DNA of 64,000 nucleotides from Pseudomonas resinovorans NBRC 106553 (GCF_000412695.1 NC_021499.1:4774001-4838000), one strand, 5' to 3'. Counted from the first letter of the stretch, positions 44,701-54,124 are shown. A program made the numbers and translations. The notes: generated from the sequence alone by a model not told the origin.

Positions 44701-44903
44701 TCATCCTCGGCGTGGTGCCCCTGGCCATCTCCAACGGCGCCGGTTCCGGCAGCCAGCACGCCATCGGTACCGGCGTGATCGGCGGCATGTTCACCGCCAC
44801 CGTCCTGGCCATCTTCTGGGTGCCGCTGTTCTACGTGCTGGTCTGCTCCCTGTTCAAGGACAAGGCGAGCAAGGCCGCGATCAAGAAGGAGGCCCTGCAG
44901 TGA
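41769..44903 (+). CDS. ttgB: RND multidrug efflux pump, inner-membrane transporter
   Basis: A 1044-residue HAE1-family proton-drug antiporter, similar to TtgB, MexB and AcrB. Twelve transmembrane helices and two large periplasmic loops are evident. The N-terminus [28 protein letters not shown] helix, the proton-relay pair of aspartates in [16 protein letters not shown] (about residues 405-420), and the second-half lysine region [16 protein letters not shown] (about 935-950) are all intact. It would export a broad range of drugs, solvents and plant compounds. It lies 11 bases after ttgA, and its stop overlaps the GTG start of the channel gene. Confidence 0.97.
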   Translation: MSRFFIDRPIFAWVIALVIMLAGGLSILKLPINQYPSIAAPAVGIQVSYPGASAQTVQDTVVQVIEQQLNGIDGLRYISSESNSDGSMTITATFEQGTNPDIAQVQVQNKLQLATPLLPQEVQQQGIRVTKAVKNFLLVIGVVSEDGSMDKNDLSNYIVSNMQDAISRTKGVGDFQVFGSQYAMRIWLDPARLNNFQLTPVDVKTAIQSQNVQVSSGQLGGLPASPGQQLNATIIGKTRLQTPEQFGEILLKVNRDGSQVRLRDVAKIELGGENYSISAQFNGKPASGIAIKLATGANALDTAKALRATIGELEPFFPAGMKVVFPYDTTPVVSASIEGVIHTLGEAIVLVFLVMFLFLQNLRATIIPTLAVPVVLLGTFGVLAMFGFTINTLTMFAMVLAIGLLVDDAIVVVENVERVMAEEGLSPLEATRKSMGQIQGALVGIALVLSAVFLPMAFFGGSTGVIYRQFSITIVSAMALSVLVALVFTPALCATMLKPVAKGHHEKRGFFGWFNRSFDRSVRGYERGVRGILTRKAPYLVLYAVILVAMGWLFTRIPTAFLPEEDQGVLFAQVQTPSGASAERTQAVVDQMREYLLDAEKDTVQSVFTVTGFNFAGRGQSSGMAFIMLKPWEERTAAGQSVFDLAQRAQQHFFSFRDAMVFAFAPPAVMELGNATGFNFFLQDRAGVGHEALNAARDQFVELASKDPVLARVRANGLRDEPQYQLLIDDEKARAQGVSLADINNTVSIAWGASYVNDFIDRGRVKKVYLQGEPEARMNPEDLSKWYVRNDQGQMVPFSSFASGKWTYGAPKLARYNGVPAVEILGEAAPGHSSGEAMAAVEEIAKQLPAGVGYSWTGLSYEERLSGSQAPALYALSLLVVFLCLAALYESWSIPFSVMLVVPLGVIGALMFTSMRGLSNDVFFQVGLLTTIGLSAKNAILIVEFAKELHEQGKSLFDAAVEACRMRLRPIIMTSLAFILGVVPLAISNGAGSGSQHAIGTGVIGGMFTATVLAIFWVPLFYVLVCSLFKDKASKAAIKKEALQ

Positions 44904-46333
44904 GGCATTCCCTGTTATCCCTGACCATCGCCGCCACCCTGCTCGGTGGCTGCTCGATGATCCCCGACTACCAGCGCCCGGAAGCGCCGGTGGACGCCGC
45001 CTGGCCCGAGGGCGAGGCCTACAGCAATGGCGCGGCCCAGGTCAGCACCGCCGCCGCCGACCTCGACTGGCGCGAGTTCTTTCAGGACCCGGCTCTGCGC
45101 CAGCTGGTGCAGCTCTCCCTGGACAACAACCGCGACCTGCGCGTCGCCGCGCTGAACGTCGAGGCCTACCGCGCGCTCTACCGTATCCAGCGCTCGGAGC
45201 TGTTCCCCAGCCTCTCGGCCGACGGCAGCGGTACCCGCCAGCGCCTGCCCGGCTCCCAGAGCCAGACCGGCGAGGCCAACACCAGCGGCCAGTACAGCGC
45301 CACCTTCGGCACCAACGCCTGGGAACTGGACTTCTTCGGTCGCCTGCGCAGCCTCAACGAGCAGGCCCTGGAACAGTACTTCGCCACCGAACAGGCGCGC
45401 CGCAGCACCCAGATCAGCCTGGTGGCCGCGGTGGCCACCGCCTACCTCGACTGGCAAGCCGACCAGGCCCTGCTGCAGCTGACCCGGGACACGCTCAAGA
45501 CCTACCAGGAAAGCTACAACCTGACCCAGCGCAGCTTCGACGTCGGCGTCGCCGATGCCCTGGCCCTGAGCCAGGCGCGCACCGCGGTGGAAAGCGCCCA
45601 GGTCACCCTCGCGCAGTACACCCGCCTGGTGGCCCAGGACCGCAACGCCCTGATCCAGCTGGTGGGCGCCGGCCTGCCGGCGGACCTGCCCAAGGGCCTG
45701 GCCCTGGACGCCGACCTGTTGGCCGAAGTGCCGCCGGGCCTGCCCTCCGACCTGCTGCAACGTCGCCCCGACGTGCTCCAGGCCGAGCATCTGCTCAAGG
45801 GCGCCAACGCCAACATCGGCGCGGCGCGCGCGGCCTTCTTCCCCAGCGTCAGCCTGACCGCCAACGCCGGCAGCATGAGCAACGAACTGTCCGGCCTGTT
45901 CGATGCGGGGTCCGGCAGCTGGCTGTTCCAGCCCAGCATCAGCCTGCCGATCTTCACCGCCGGCCGCCTGAAGGCGAACCTCGACTACAGCGAGCTGCAG
46001 AAGGACATCCAGGTGGCGCAGTACGAGAGCGCCATCCAGGTGGCCTTCCAGGAAGTCGCCGACGGCCTTGCCGCACGTACCACCTACCAGCAGCAGCTGG
46101 GCTACCAGCGCGACCTGGTGAAAACCACCGAGGAGTACTACCGCCTCGCCGATCGCCGTTACCGCACCGGCGTCGACAGCTACCTGACCCTGCTCGACGC
46201 CCAGCGCCTGCTGTTCAGCTCCCGCCAGCAGCTGATCGGCGACCGGCTCAACCAGCTGACCAGCGAAGTGAACCTGTACAAGGCACTCGGCGGCGGCTGG
46301 AAGGAACAAGGGACGACCATCCCGCAAGCTTGA
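44900..46333 (+). CDS. ttgC: RND efflux outer membrane channel lipoprotein
   Basis: A 477-residue outer-membrane factor of the OprM/TtgC family. The lipobox LLGGC puts the acylated cysteine at residue 18, followed by [13 protein letters not shown], almost the OprM mature start. The GTG at 44900 overlaps the pump stop and has GGAGG upstream, so coupling is likely; no ATG is available nearby. The tail of each half contains the typical [16 protein letters not shown] and [22 protein letters not shown] sequences. It completes the tripartite pump, and a strong terminator follows 42 bases later. Confidence 0.95.
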   Translation: MRHSLLSLTIAATLLGGCSMIPDYQRPEAPVDAAWPEGEAYSNGAAQVSTAAADLDWREFFQDPALRQLVQLSLDNNRDLRVAALNVEAYRALYRIQRSELFPSLSADGSGTRQRLPGSQSQTGEANTSGQYSATFGTNAWELDFFGRLRSLNEQALEQYFATEQARRSTQISLVAAVATAYLDWQADQALLQLTRDTLKTYQESYNLTQRSFDVGVADALALSQARTAVESAQVTLAQYTRLVAQDRNALIQLVGAGLPADLPKGLALDADLLAEVPPGLPSDLLQRRPDVLQAEHLLKGANANIGAARAAFFPSVSLTANAGSMSNELSGLFDAGSGSWLFQPSISLPIFTAGRLKANLDYSELQKDIQVAQYESAIQVAFQEVADGLAARTTYQQQLGYQRDLVKTTEEYYRLADRRYRTGVDSYLTLLDAQRLLFSSRQQLIGDRLNQLTSEVNLYKALGGGWKEQGTTIPQA

Positions 46334-46374
46334 TCCGCGACTCCCCAATCCTCAGGGACGAGGAATCCACGCGG

Positions 46375-46406
46375 CGCCCCGGCTGTTGTTGGCCGGGGCG
46401 TACTTT
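46375..46406 (+). terminator. Terminator after the efflux operon
   Basis: CGCCCCGGC (46375-46383) pairs with GCCGGGGCG (46392-46400) around an eight-base loop and is followed by TACTTTTAT. It lies 42 bases after the channel gene stop. Confidence 0.85.
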
Positions 46407-46629
46407 TATCCGCCCCCGCCAGACCGCCCTCGCCTACCGCCGCCATGCCCCATCACAGGGCACCCCGAACGGGCACAAAACCCGGAAATCACCATGCCAA
46501 TCAGGGGCTTGCACAAGCCCATCGGTCGAGTTTTTCACCTTTTGTCAGGCAATCGTCCCAGCCCGTAACAAACCCCGTTCAAGTTCATCCAATTCATCGG
46601 GGCAAGTGGGGGAACAAGAGGACAAGACA

Positions 46630-46923
46630 ATGAAATCGCGACTCGACACTACAGCCCTCAGCGGCCTGTTCCTGGCCCTGGCGCTGACAACGGGACCGGG
46701 GACGGTCCTCGCGGAGAACGGAAGCGACCGCCTGGGCGATTACCACATGCGTAACCAGCAAATACTGCAGATGCGGGAGGATTCCAGCGAAAGTTTCACC
46801 CAGATGGTCGAACGAGAACCCACCGCGGCCGGCTACCCCAGTGAAGACATCGGCCCCGATGTCCGCCAACCACCGAAATACCAATCCTTGATCCACCAGC
46901 AGAAAGTCGAATTCGGTAAATAG
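46630..46923 (+). CDS. Small exported protein of unknown function
   Basis: A 97-residue protein that I do not recognise. Residues 1-28 form a likely signal peptide: basic start, hydrophobic core LSGLFLALALTTG, and a VLA cleavage site before ENG. The mature part of about 69 residues is polar, with MREDSSESFTQMVEREP and GYPSEDIGPDVRQPPKY, and no cysteine or lipobox, so a soluble periplasmic or secreted protein is likely. The ATG at 46630 follows GAGGACAAG. It lies about 300 bases before lapG in the same direction, though no shared operon is evident. Confidence 0.65.
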   Translation: MKSRLDTTALSGLFLALALTTGPGTVLAENGSDRLGDYHMRNQQILQMREDSSESFTQMVEREPTAAGYPSEDIGPDVRQPPKYQSLIHQQKVEFGK

Positions 46924-47219
46924 CCGAATCCACCGCCCGTCGGGTGCGCCCCCTTCCCGCGCGCCCGTCGGGCAGAGCGTCGGCTTGGTTTCCGACAACC
47001 GGCGAACGACGCCAACTCCCGTTCCAGAGCCTTACCGGCGCCCAGCCAAACGCTCAGCCCTGCCGTGCGTCTCCCGACGGTTGCGGCGCCGGCCACCAGG
47101 GTCCTAGTGTGACGCCATCCCCGAACTGGCGGAGGGTGTTTCCTTTGCCAGTGATTCGCTCAACGGATTGATTGACCGCTGAACCCGGCCTCGGCCGCCT
47201 TCCCTGGAGAATCGACCCG
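46924..47219. other. Intergenic stretch before lapG
   Basis: These 296 bases carry no convincing gene. GC-rich sequence with the partial palindrome CGCGCCCGTCGGGC lies near 46957-46973, and a lower-GC segment near 47115-47175 could hold the lapG promoter. An in-frame TTG at 47172 is an alternative lapG start. Confidence 0.4.
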
Positions 47220-47912
47220 TTGCAGAAGCCCGTCTTCGGCCGCCGTGGCCTGTCCCTGCATTCCCTCGCCCTGGTCCTGCTCAGCGGCAGCCTGCTGCTG
47301 GGTGCCGCCGATGCCGGGGCGGCCTGGAGCCTCGACCCGGTGCTGCGCAAGGCAGAGAAACGCTATGGCCGCAGTGGTCCGGCCAAGGATCGCCTGCAGG
47401 CCTGGCAGGACCTTCTGCAAAGCGGCCGCCAGCTCACCGAGCGGCAGCAGCTGGAGGCGGTCAACCGGCAGATCAATCAACAGGTGCGTTTCACCGACGA
47501 CCGCGCGCTCTGGCAACGCAGCGACTACTGGGCCACACCGGTGGAAACCCTGGCCAAGGGCGCGGGCGATTGCGAAGACTTCGCCCTGGCCAAGTACTTC
47601 ACCCTGCTGCAGCTCGGCGTCGCGCCGGACAAGCTGCGCATCACCTACGTCCGGGCGCTGAAACTGCGCCAGGCGCACATGGTGGTGAGCTACTACGAAA
47701 CCCCGGATGCCGAGCCGCTGGTGCTCGACAACCTGGTGGACGACATCCTTCCCCTCTCCCGCCGCGACGACCTCGCCGTGCGCTATGCCTTCGATGCCCA
47801 GGGGCTCTACTCGATGAAAGGCGACGCCCCCCGGCGCATCGGCGACACCGCCGAACTGCCGTTCTGGCGCGGGCTGCTGGCGCGGATGGAGCGCGAAGGT
47901 TTCAGCCTCTAG
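47220..47912 (+). CDS. lapG: LapG-type periplasmic cysteine protease (BTLCP)
   Basis: A bacterial transglutaminase-like cysteine protease of about 230 residues. In P. fluorescens, LapG cleaves the N-terminus of the giant adhesin LapA and frees the biofilm cell; the c-di-GMP receptor LapD normally holds LapG back. The triad is Cys118 in GDCEDFA, His153 in AHMVV and Asp170 in LVLDN, with spacing like the known enzyme. Asp117 and Glu119 beside the cysteine match the calcium site. Residues about 11-34 form the signal peptide. No ATG is available; I take the TTG at 47220, with GGAGA eight bases upstream, and TTG 47172 is possible. No lapD or LapA-like gene is adjacent, which is unusual. Confidence 0.87.
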   Translation: MQKPVFGRRGLSLHSLALVLLSGSLLLGAADAGAAWSLDPVLRKAEKRYGRSGPAKDRLQAWQDLLQSGRQLTERQQLEAVNRQINQQVRFTDDRALWQRSDYWATPVETLAKGAGDCEDFALAKYFTLLQLGVAPDKLRITYVRALKLRQAHMVVSYYETPDAEPLVLDNLVDDILPLSRRDDLAVRYAFDAQGLYSMKGDAPRRIGDTAELPFWRGLLARMEREGFSL

Positions 47913-49495
47913 CCCGCGTCGTCCTCCGCCAGCCGGCGCAAGGCGTCCTTGGTCACCTTGCCCGCGGCGTTCAGCGGCATGGCCTGCAGCACCCGGACCC
48001 GGCGCGGCACCTTGTAGTTGGCCATCTGCTCGCGGCACCAGGCGAGGAAGGCGTCGCCATCCAGGCTGCAGCCGGCGGCCGGCAACAGGAAGGCCATGGC
48101 CACTTCCCCCAGGCGCTCGTCGGCGATGCCGATGACCGCCGCCTGGGCCACCCCCGGATAGCCCAGGAGCACCTGCTCGATCTCCGCCGGGTACACGTTG
48201 AAGCCGCCGGTGATGAACATGTCCTTGATCCGGTCGGTGATACGCAGGTAGCCCGCCTCGTCCAGCACGCCGATATCGCCGGTGTGCAGCCAGCCGTCGG
48301 CGTCGATGGCCTCGGCGGTGGCCTCGGGGTCGTTGAAATAACCCTTCATCAGGTTGTAGCCGCGCACCAGCAACTCCCCCGGCTCGCCGGCCGGCACCGG
48401 GTTGCCGGCGCCATCCACGCAGCGCACCTCCACGTTCGGGAAGGCACGGCCCGAGGTGGTGGCCACCCGTTCGGCGGAATCCCCCGGACGGCAGATAGTG
48501 ACGAAGCCGCAGGCCTCGGTCAGGCCGTAGGCCGTGACAATGGTCTCGAAGCCCAGCTCGCTGGCCATGCGCCGGACCATCTCCACCGGCACCGACGCCG
48601 CGCCGGTCACCGCCACCCGCAGGCTGGAAAGGTCGTAGTCGCGGCGTTTCGGGTGGCTGAGGATGGACTGGTACAGCGTCGGCGGGCCGGGCAGCACGCT
48701 GACCTTCTCCCGCGCGACGCGCTCCAGCATCACCGGCACATCGAACACCTGCTGCGGCAGGATGCAGCAGCCGCTCATCAGCGCCGCCAGCCAACCGGCC
48801 TTGTAGCCGAAGCTGTGGAAGAACGGATTGACGATCAGGTAGCGGTCCCCCGGACGCAAGCCGACCATGGTGCTCCAGTCGCGGACGATGCGCAGGTTCT
48901 GCCCGTGGGCGCTCATCACGCCCTTGGGCTTGCCGGTGGTGCCGGATGTGAACAGCAGGTCCGACAGGTGGTCCGGGCCTACCTGGCGCTGGCGCACCTC
49001 CAGTGCGGCCGGGGAAACCTCGGCGGCCAGGGCCATGAACTCCGTCCAGCCGAGGCAGCCTGGCGCTTCGCCGCGCAGGCAGATACGCGTGCGCAGCGCC
49101 GGCAGGTCCTCGCCGTCCAGCAGCGCCGGGTAGCGGGTGCCGAGGAATTCGCCGACCACGAACAGCAGGCTGGCGCCGCTCTGGCGCAGGATGTAGGCCG
49201 CTTCCGCGCCCTTCATCCGGGTATTGAGCGGCACCAGCACCGCGCCCACGCTCTGCAGCGCGATGGCGGCGACTATCCACTCATGGATGTTCGGCGCCCA
49301 GATCGCCACCCGCTCGCCGACCCGCAGGTCGAGCGCCAGCAGGGCCCGGCCGGCCTGCCGGCGCAACTGGTCGAGCTGTCGGTAGGCGAGACGGGTATCC
49401 CCGTCCTCGATGGCCGTGGCGTCGCCGTATCGGGTCGCGGCGGCCGCCAGCAGGTCGGGTATGGTCAGGGCGCTTTCCAGGTCGGTCATGGGCAT
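47909..49495 (-). CDS. Acyl-CoA ligase, FadD3-like
   Basis: A 528-residue adenylate-forming enzyme that activates a carboxylic acid with ATP and CoA. The P-loop motif LLFTSGTTGKPKG is near 185-197, the A5 motif YGLTEACG near 325, and the C-terminal catalytic lysine lies in NAAGKVTKD. The stretch CRPGDSAERVATTSGRAFPNVEVR resembles FadD3, the ligase that activates the indanedione propionate left from steroid rings C and D. It overlaps the convergent lapG gene by four bases and follows the first SDR gene by 58 bases. In this cluster it probably activates an acid produced by ring opening. The substrate is not determined. Confidence 0.85.
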   Translation of the reverse strand: MPMTDLESALTIPDLLAAAATRYGDATAIEDGDTRLAYRQLDQLRRQAGRALLALDLRVGERVAIWAPNIHEWIVAAIALQSVGAVLVPLNTRMKGAEAAYILRQSGASLLFVVGEFLGTRYPALLDGEDLPALRTRICLRGEAPGCLGWTEFMALAAEVSPAALEVRQRQVGPDHLSDLLFTSGTTGKPKGVMSAHGQNLRIVRDWSTMVGLRPGDRYLIVNPFFHSFGYKAGWLAALMSGCCILPQQVFDVPVMLERVAREKVSVLPGPPTLYQSILSHPKRRDYDLSSLRVAVTGAASVPVEMVRRMASELGFETIVTAYGLTEACGFVTICRPGDSAERVATTSGRAFPNVEVRCVDGAGNPVPAGEPGELLVRGYNLMKGYFNDPEATAEAIDADGWLHTGDIGVLDEAGYLRITDRIKDMFITGGFNVYPAEIEQVLLGYPGVAQAAVIGIADERLGEVAMAFLLPAAGCSLDGDAFLAWCREQMANYKVPRRVRVLQAMPLNAAGKVTKDALRRLAEDDAG

Positions 49496-49553
49496 TTCTC
49501 GGGCATGACGAAGCAGCGGCCTGGAGTTCCAGGCCGCGCAGGGGTAGTGGCGA

Positions 49554-50327
49554 TCAGGCTTGCGGTGGTGCGAAGCGGCGGCCGGCGGAGAAACCGCCGT
49601 CGACGCCGATCATCTGCCCGCTGACGAAAGAGGCGTCATCCGAGGCGAGGAACAGCGCCACGTTGGCCACCTCTTCCGGCTGGCCGGCACGGCACAGCAT
49701 GTGCTGCGAGGCGAAGAAGGCGTGGAAGGCCTCCTGCTCCTTGACCATCTGGGTCATGGGGGTGTCGATCAGCCCCGGGCAGAGGCCGTTGACGCGGATG
49801 TTGGCGTGGCCGTAGTCGATGGCCAGGGAACGGGTGAGCTGGCTGATGCCGCCCTTGGAGACGTTGTAGGCGGTGTTGTTGTCGCAGCCCTGCTCACCGA
49901 AGATCGAGCCGACGTTGATGATCGAACCGGCCTTCTGCGCCAGCATCGGCACCAGGGCGTACTTGCTGGTGAGCATGCTGCCGGTGAGGTTGATATCCAG
50001 CACCCGTTGCCACTCGCTGGTGGGCGCGCTGGTGATGTTGCCCTGGCTGGCGACGCCGGCGGCGTTGACCAGCGCATCGATGCGGCCGAAACGCGCCACC
50101 ACCTCGTCCATCACCGCCTTCACCCGCGACTCGTCGCGCACATCCAGGCTCATGAACAGGGGAGCGGGCTCCAGCCCCTCCAGGCTGGCGGCGATATCCG
50201 CCCGGGGTTCCCCCACATCCAGCCCGACCACCTGCGCACCTTCGGCGGCGAAACGACGTACACAAGCCAGACCTATACCCGATGCGGCTCCGGTGATGAC
50301 CGCGACCTTGTTGGACAGACGTGCCAT
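49554..50327 (-). CDS. Short-chain dehydrogenase/reductase (first SDR)
   Basis: A 257-residue classical SDR that should oxidise or reduce an alcohol or ketone with NAD(P). The cofactor motif TGAASGIG is at 12-19, NAAG near 88, and the catalytic tyrosine and lysine lie in AYNVSKGG with the serine in NVGSIFGEQG. An aspartate at the end of the second strand (GLDVGEP) suggests NAD preference. It is followed by the FadD3-like ligase gene and is separated from the reductase gene upstream by a terminator and a repeat element, so it likely has its own promoter. The substrate is unknown. Confidence 0.9.
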   Translation of the reverse strand: MARLSNKVAVITGAASGIGLACVRRFAAEGAQVVGLDVGEPRADIAASLEGLEPAPLFMSLDVRDESRVKAVMDEVVARFGRIDALVNAAGVASQGNITSAPTSEWQRVLDINLTGSMLTSKYALVPMLAQKAGSIINVGSIFGEQGCDNNTAYNVSKGGISQLTRSLAIDYGHANIRVNGLCPGLIDTPMTQMVKEQEAFHAFFASQHMLCRAGQPEEVANVALFLASDDASFVSGQMIGVDGGFSAGRRFAPPQA

Positions 50328-50426
50328 GGAAAACCTCGTTGCTTGTTCTTGGAATGGGGTTTCGGAGGAGTCTACCTAAGCCGGAGGCGGGGATGATCGT
50401 CCGATGGGACTATCCAGATTCGAGCC

Positions 50427-50512
50427 GTAGGATGGGTAGAGCGGAGCGAAACCCATGCGGTCGGTATTGATGGGTATCGCAAGCTCGCGGAACGCCGCCC
50501 GACCCATCCTAC
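50427..50512. repeat. GTAGGATGGGT inverted-repeat element, copy 2
   Basis: Starts GTAGGATGGGT and ends ACCCATCCTAC, with complementary inner arms (GGTATCGCAAGC and related). Its layout matches the copy at 34297-34383. It sits between the first SDR gene and the terminator of the reductase operon. Confidence 0.8.
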
Positions 50513-50531
50513 AAAGGCAGTCCGTGCGCCC

Positions 50532-50556
50532 AAAAAAAACCCGGCCGAAGCCGGGT
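50532..50556 (-). terminator. Terminator of the leftward catabolic operon
   Basis: Read on the minus strand, ACCCGGC and GCCGGGT flank TTCG and are followed by eight T residues counting the last base of the stem. The hairpin is about 60 bases after the reductase stop. It ends the flavin reductase-FAD enzyme-SDR-reductase transcript and sets it apart from the first SDR and ligase genes. Confidence 0.88.
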
Positions 50557-50614
50557 GAAATTGGCACAGACATACACGCTCAATACCACCGGTGAGGGTG
50601 GCAGCCCCCGGCTG

Positions 50615-51670
50615 TCACCCCGGAAACTTCAGTTTCAGCCTCGCGCTGCCCGGGCGGCCCTGGCACGCCAGGGTCCAGCCTTCGGCCAGTTCGGCGGGGC
50701 TGAGGATATCGTTGCGGGAAAGCACCACGTCGCCCGCTTCCACCTTGCACATGCAGGCCCCGCAGAAGCCCTCCTCGCAGGAATAGGGGGCATCCAGGCC
50801 GGCATTGCGCATGCTCTGCAGCAAGGTCTCGCCGGGCTGCACGGGCACCTCGCTGAGCTGGCCATCGAGCTCCACCAGCAGTTGCTCAGCGACCGCGCCA
50901 TACGCCGGGGCCAGGTCCTGGGTGTCCGGATCAGGCGGTGAAATGAAGCGCTCCACATGGATGCGTTCGCGCGGCTCGCCCAGGCCCAACAGCGCCCGCT
51001 CCACGGTGTCCATGAAGGGCCCCGGCCCGCAGATGTAGAACTCAGCGCCAGCGTGGCCGCGCACCAGGTGGCGCACCTCGCCTTCACCGAGAAAGCCCTG
51101 CACTGAATCCAGCACATGCACCACGTCCAGCTGGTCCACATGGGCCTTGGCCAGGGCACGCAGCTCGTCGCGGAAGATCACCGAGCCCTCGTCCCGGTTG
51201 GCGTACACCAGCTTGATCCGCCGCCCGCTGGTTTTCAGCGCCGACTTGAGAATGGAGAACACCGGGGTGATCCCCGAACCGCCGCCGAACAGCACCAGGT
51301 CATGCTCGCCGGGACGCAGATGGAAATGCCCGGCCGGTGGCAGCACCTCCAGCCGGTCGCCGGGGCGCACCTGGTCGTTGAACCAGTTGGAGACCCGGCC
51401 TCCATCCACCCGTTTGATGGTGACCTTCGGCAGGGCGTCGCAATCCGGCGAGCTGGACATGGAATAGCAGCGCGTCAGCCGCTTGCCGCCGAGCACCACA
51501 CGGAACCCGAGGTACTGTCCCGCCTTGTAGCGGAAGCGCTCCTCCAGCCCGGCCGGCACCCGCAGCACCAGCGAGTGGCTGTCGTGGGTTTCGGCGATCA
51601 TCTCCGCCACTTCCAGCTGGAAGGCACCGCCCTGCTGGGGCTCGACTACCGGCGACTGCACGCTGCCCAT
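50615..51670 (-). CDS. Ferredoxin-NAD(P)H reductase, KshB-like
   Basis: A 351-residue electron-transfer protein with an FAD domain (RCYSMSSSP, about 68-76), an NAD domain (FGGGSGITP, about 128-136) and a C-terminal plant-type [2Fe-2S] domain. Cluster ligands are Cys298, Cys303, Cys306 and Cys336 (CEEGFCGAC...C). This FNR-NAD-ferredoxin order is that of KshB, HmpA-like and PaaE reductases, which feed electrons to Rieske oxygenases or diiron enzymes. No oxygenase gene such as kshA lies in the window, so its partner must be encoded elsewhere. It follows the second SDR gene by 13 bases and is the last gene before the terminator. Confidence 0.9.
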   Translation of the reverse strand: MGSVQSPVVEPQQGGAFQLEVAEMIAETHDSHSLVLRVPAGLEERFRYKAGQYLGFRVVLGGKRLTRCYSMSSSPDCDALPKVTIKRVDGGRVSNWFNDQVRPGDRLEVLPPAGHFHLRPGEHDLVLFGGGSGITPVFSILKSALKTSGRRIKLVYANRDEGSVIFRDELRALAKAHVDQLDVVHVLDSVQGFLGEGEVRHLVRGHAGAEFYICGPGPFMDTVERALLGLGEPRERIHVERFISPPDPDTQDLAPAYGAVAEQLLVELDGQLSEVPVQPGETLLQSMRNAGLDAPYSCEEGFCGACMCKVEAGDVVLSRNDILSPAELAEGWTLACQGRPGSARLKLKFPG

Positions 51671-51683
51671 GTCCGACTCCGTC

Positions 51684-52442
51684 CTACAGCAGGCCGCTGA
51701 TGGTCTGCGCGTTGTCGATGCGCAGCTCAGTGCCGTTGATGAAGCGCGACTCGTCCGAGGCCAGGAACAGCACCAGGTTGGCGATATCGCGCGGCGCGCA
51801 CATGCGGTTCTTCGGGTCCTGATCCAGCAGCTCCTGGGCGATCGCCTGGCCGCCCATCAGGGCCTGGGTCATGGGCGTGTTGATGCCGTCCGGGTGCACG
51901 CTGTTGCAGCGGATGCGGTAACCCTCCTGCTTGCAGTGCAGCGCCACCGAACGGGTCAGCGCCGCCACCGCGCCCTTGGAGGCGGAGTAGGCGCAGAACG
52001 CCGGCATACCCCCCAAGGCCGCCACCGAGGACATGTTGACGATGGAACCGCCGCCGCTGTCCTTCATCGCCGCGATGGCGTACTTGCAGCCGAGGAAGTA
52101 GCCGTCACTGTTGATTCGCTGGACCTTCTGCCAGAGCTCCAGGCTGGTGTCCTCGACGCTGCCGAGAGCCAGGATGGCGGCGTTGTTCACCAGCACATCG
52201 AGCCGGCCGAAGGTCTCCAGCGTGACCTTGACGAGGTTCTGCCAGTCCGCCTCGCTGGCGATGTCCTGGCGCACGAACAGCGCGTTGGCGCCGATCTCGG
52301 CGACCACCTGGCGACCGGCCTCCTCGTTGAGGTCGGTGAGCACCACCTTCGCCCCTTCACTGGCCAGCAGCAGCGCATCCTCGCGCCCCACGCCACTGGC
52401 GGCGCCAGTGACGATGCAGACCTTGCCTTCGACTCGCTTCAT
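51684..52442 (-). CDS. Short-chain dehydrogenase/reductase (second SDR)
   Basis: A 252-residue classical SDR. The cofactor motif TGAASGVG is at 12-19, NNAAIL near 87, the catalytic serine in NMSSVAALGG and tyrosine-lysine in CAYSASKGA. The aspartate in VLTDLNEE at the end of strand two favours NAD. The sequence resembles 3-alpha or 3-beta/17-beta hydroxysteroid dehydrogenases and related cyclic-alcohol dehydrogenases. The start codon at 52442 overlaps the stop of the FAD enzyme by four bases, so the two are coupled. A hydroxyl-to-ketone step just before the ring dehydrogenation enzyme is a natural guess. Confidence 0.9.
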   Translation of the reverse strand: MKRVEGKVCIVTGAASGVGREDALLLASEGAKVVLTDLNEEAGRQVVAEIGANALFVRQDIASEADWQNLVKVTLETFGRLDVLVNNAAILALGSVEDTSLELWQKVQRINSDGYFLGCKYAIAAMKDSGGGSIVNMSSVAALGGMPAFCAYSASKGAVAALTRSVALHCKQEGYRIRCNSVHPDGINTPMTQALMGGQAIAQELLDQDPKNRMCAPRDIANLVLFLASDESRFINGTELRIDNAQTISGLL

Positions 52443-54115
52443 TGTTGTTCTCCTCGGGTGGACCGTACGGCTCGCGCCAGGCCCGCGACATGGGCACCGG
52501 CACGGCGCCCGGAATGGACGCAATCGGCCAGGGACAGGCCGGACACGTAGAAATGGGAGGCCACGCCGACGGCGTTGCGGCCGGCACTGAACAGGCCATC
52601 GATGGGCGCACCGTCCTGGTCCAGGACCTGGCCGCTGCGCTCGCATACCTTGAGCCCGCCGAGGGTGATCACCGGGCAGGGAAACAGCTTGCTGGCGAAG
52701 GACAGGTCCATGGCGTACCAGGGCCCCTGCTCCAGCGAGGCCAGCAGGCCCGCGGACTTGCCCAGCTCGTCGGCGCATTCGCCACGGGCCGCGGCGTTGT
52801 AGGTGGCGAGGGTCCGCTGCAGGTTCACCAGCGGTAGCCCCACGCGCTCGGCCAACTGCGCCAGGCTGTCGCCGCGACGGGCATTGCACAGCATGTTCAG
52901 CAGTGCCGGCAGGCGCTGGAAGGCCCACACCTTGCCCGGCCCCACCTGGGCGAAGGCTTCCTTCATCAAGGCGCGGTTGAGGATGAGGATGGCGCGGCCA
53001 CCCTGCTCTTCCACCATGGCGTGGCCGAGCTTGGCGCCGTAGACTTCTTCGTTGCAGTAGCGGCGGCCGTCGGCATTGACGATCAGCCCTCGGGCCCAGG
53101 CCAGCGGCGGGTTGATGAAGCGCCAGGCGCTGGCGCGCTCCATGTGTGCGGTTGCGCCGCCCGCGCTCTCGCCGAGACGGATGCCGCTGCCGTCGCAACC
53201 GCTAGTGCCCAGGGGCAGGCCATCGAGGTAGCGCGGCGCGTGCTGGCTGAGCATGGCGCGGTTGAACACGAAGCCGCCGGCGCTGAGCAACACGCCGTGC
53301 TGGGCGCGGATCAGGCGGCGCTCGGCATGGGCCGTTTCCAGCGCCCGCAACTTGCGCCGCCAGCGAGCAGCAAGCGCCGGCGCATAGGGATGCAGGGCAT
53401 CGGTCCAGCGGCTCAGTCGTGCATGAGTTCTCGCCGCCCGGCTGCCCGGTGGCAGCACCCAGGCCTCGACGCCAAGCACGGCACCGGCGGCATCCAGCAC
53501 CAGGCGCCGGACTTCGCACTGGCGCTGCAGGCGCACACCCAGTTGTTGCGCGCTGGCGGCCAGCGGACGGAACAGATTGATCCCGGACATGCCCGAGCCC
53601 AGGGCGCGGTGGCCGCGCGGCGCCGGACGGGCCAGCGCCGCGTAGTCGGGCACCGCCTCGTTGCCGGAGTAATAGAGAAAATAGCGGTCGCTGGGGTAGG
53701 AGGTTTTCAGCGGCGGCACGCTGCCCTGGAAGGCCGCGCCATGCCGTTCCAGCCAGGCCAGGTGGGCGCTGCTCTGCTGGCAGAAGCCACGCAGGGTCTC
53801 GGCGGAAACGACATCCCCGACTTCCTGGCGCAGGTAGTCGTACATGGCCTCAGGGGAATCTTCCACGCCCGCCTCGGCCTGCTGCGGCGTGCCGCCACCG
53901 GCGTAGACCACGCCACCGCTGCGCGCCGTGGCGCCACCGCCGGCGAAGCGTTCCAGGGCCAGGACGGAGGCGCCCCGGCTCGCGGCTTCGAGGGCGGCGC
54001 ATACGCCGGCCCCACCGAAGCCGACCACCAGCAGGTCGGCGCCGTCATCCCACGCCAGCTGCGCGGCGTCACGAACCCGCAGCGGTGCTTCGGGGTGCTG
54101 CTCCATTGCCGTCAT
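52439..54115 (-). CDS. FAD-dependent dehydrogenase, 3-ketosteroid delta-1-dehydrogenase-like
   Basis: A 558-residue flavoprotein of the FAD_binding_2 (fumarate reductase/KstD) family. The dinucleotide fold is DLLVVGFGGAGVCAALEAASRG (about 28-49), followed by ARSGGVVYAGGG. The C-terminal flavin motif is ITLGGLKVCE and GLFSAGRNAVGVASHFYVSG. Members of this family put double bonds into ketosteroid rings or reduce enoates. The conserved tyrosine pairs of KstD could not be checked by eye. The start at 54115 has GAGG upstream; Met4 is possible. It lies nine bases after the flavin reductase gene and overlaps the second SDR gene. Aromatising or desaturating a ring ketone is the most likely job. Confidence 0.85.
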   Translation of the reverse strand: MTAMEQHPEAPLRVRDAAQLAWDDGADLLVVGFGGAGVCAALEAASRGASVLALERFAGGGATARSGGVVYAGGGTPQQAEAGVEDSPEAMYDYLRQEVGDVVSAETLRGFCQQSSAHLAWLERHGAAFQGSVPPLKTSYPSDRYFLYYSGNEAVPDYAALARPAPRGHRALGSGMSGINLFRPLAASAQQLGVRLQRQCEVRRLVLDAAGAVLGVEAWVLPPGSRAARTHARLSRWTDALHPYAPALAARWRRKLRALETAHAERRLIRAQHGVLLSAGGFVFNRAMLSQHAPRYLDGLPLGTSGCDGSGIRLGESAGGATAHMERASAWRFINPPLAWARGLIVNADGRRYCNEEVYGAKLGHAMVEEQGGRAILILNRALMKEAFAQVGPGKVWAFQRLPALLNMLCNARRGDSLAQLAERVGLPLVNLQRTLATYNAAARGECADELGKSAGLLASLEQGPWYAMDLSFASKLFPCPVITLGGLKVCERSGQVLDQDGAPIDGLFSAGRNAVGVASHFYVSGLSLADCVHSGRRAGAHVAGLARAVRSTRGEQQ

Positions 54116-54124
54116 GGCGGAACC

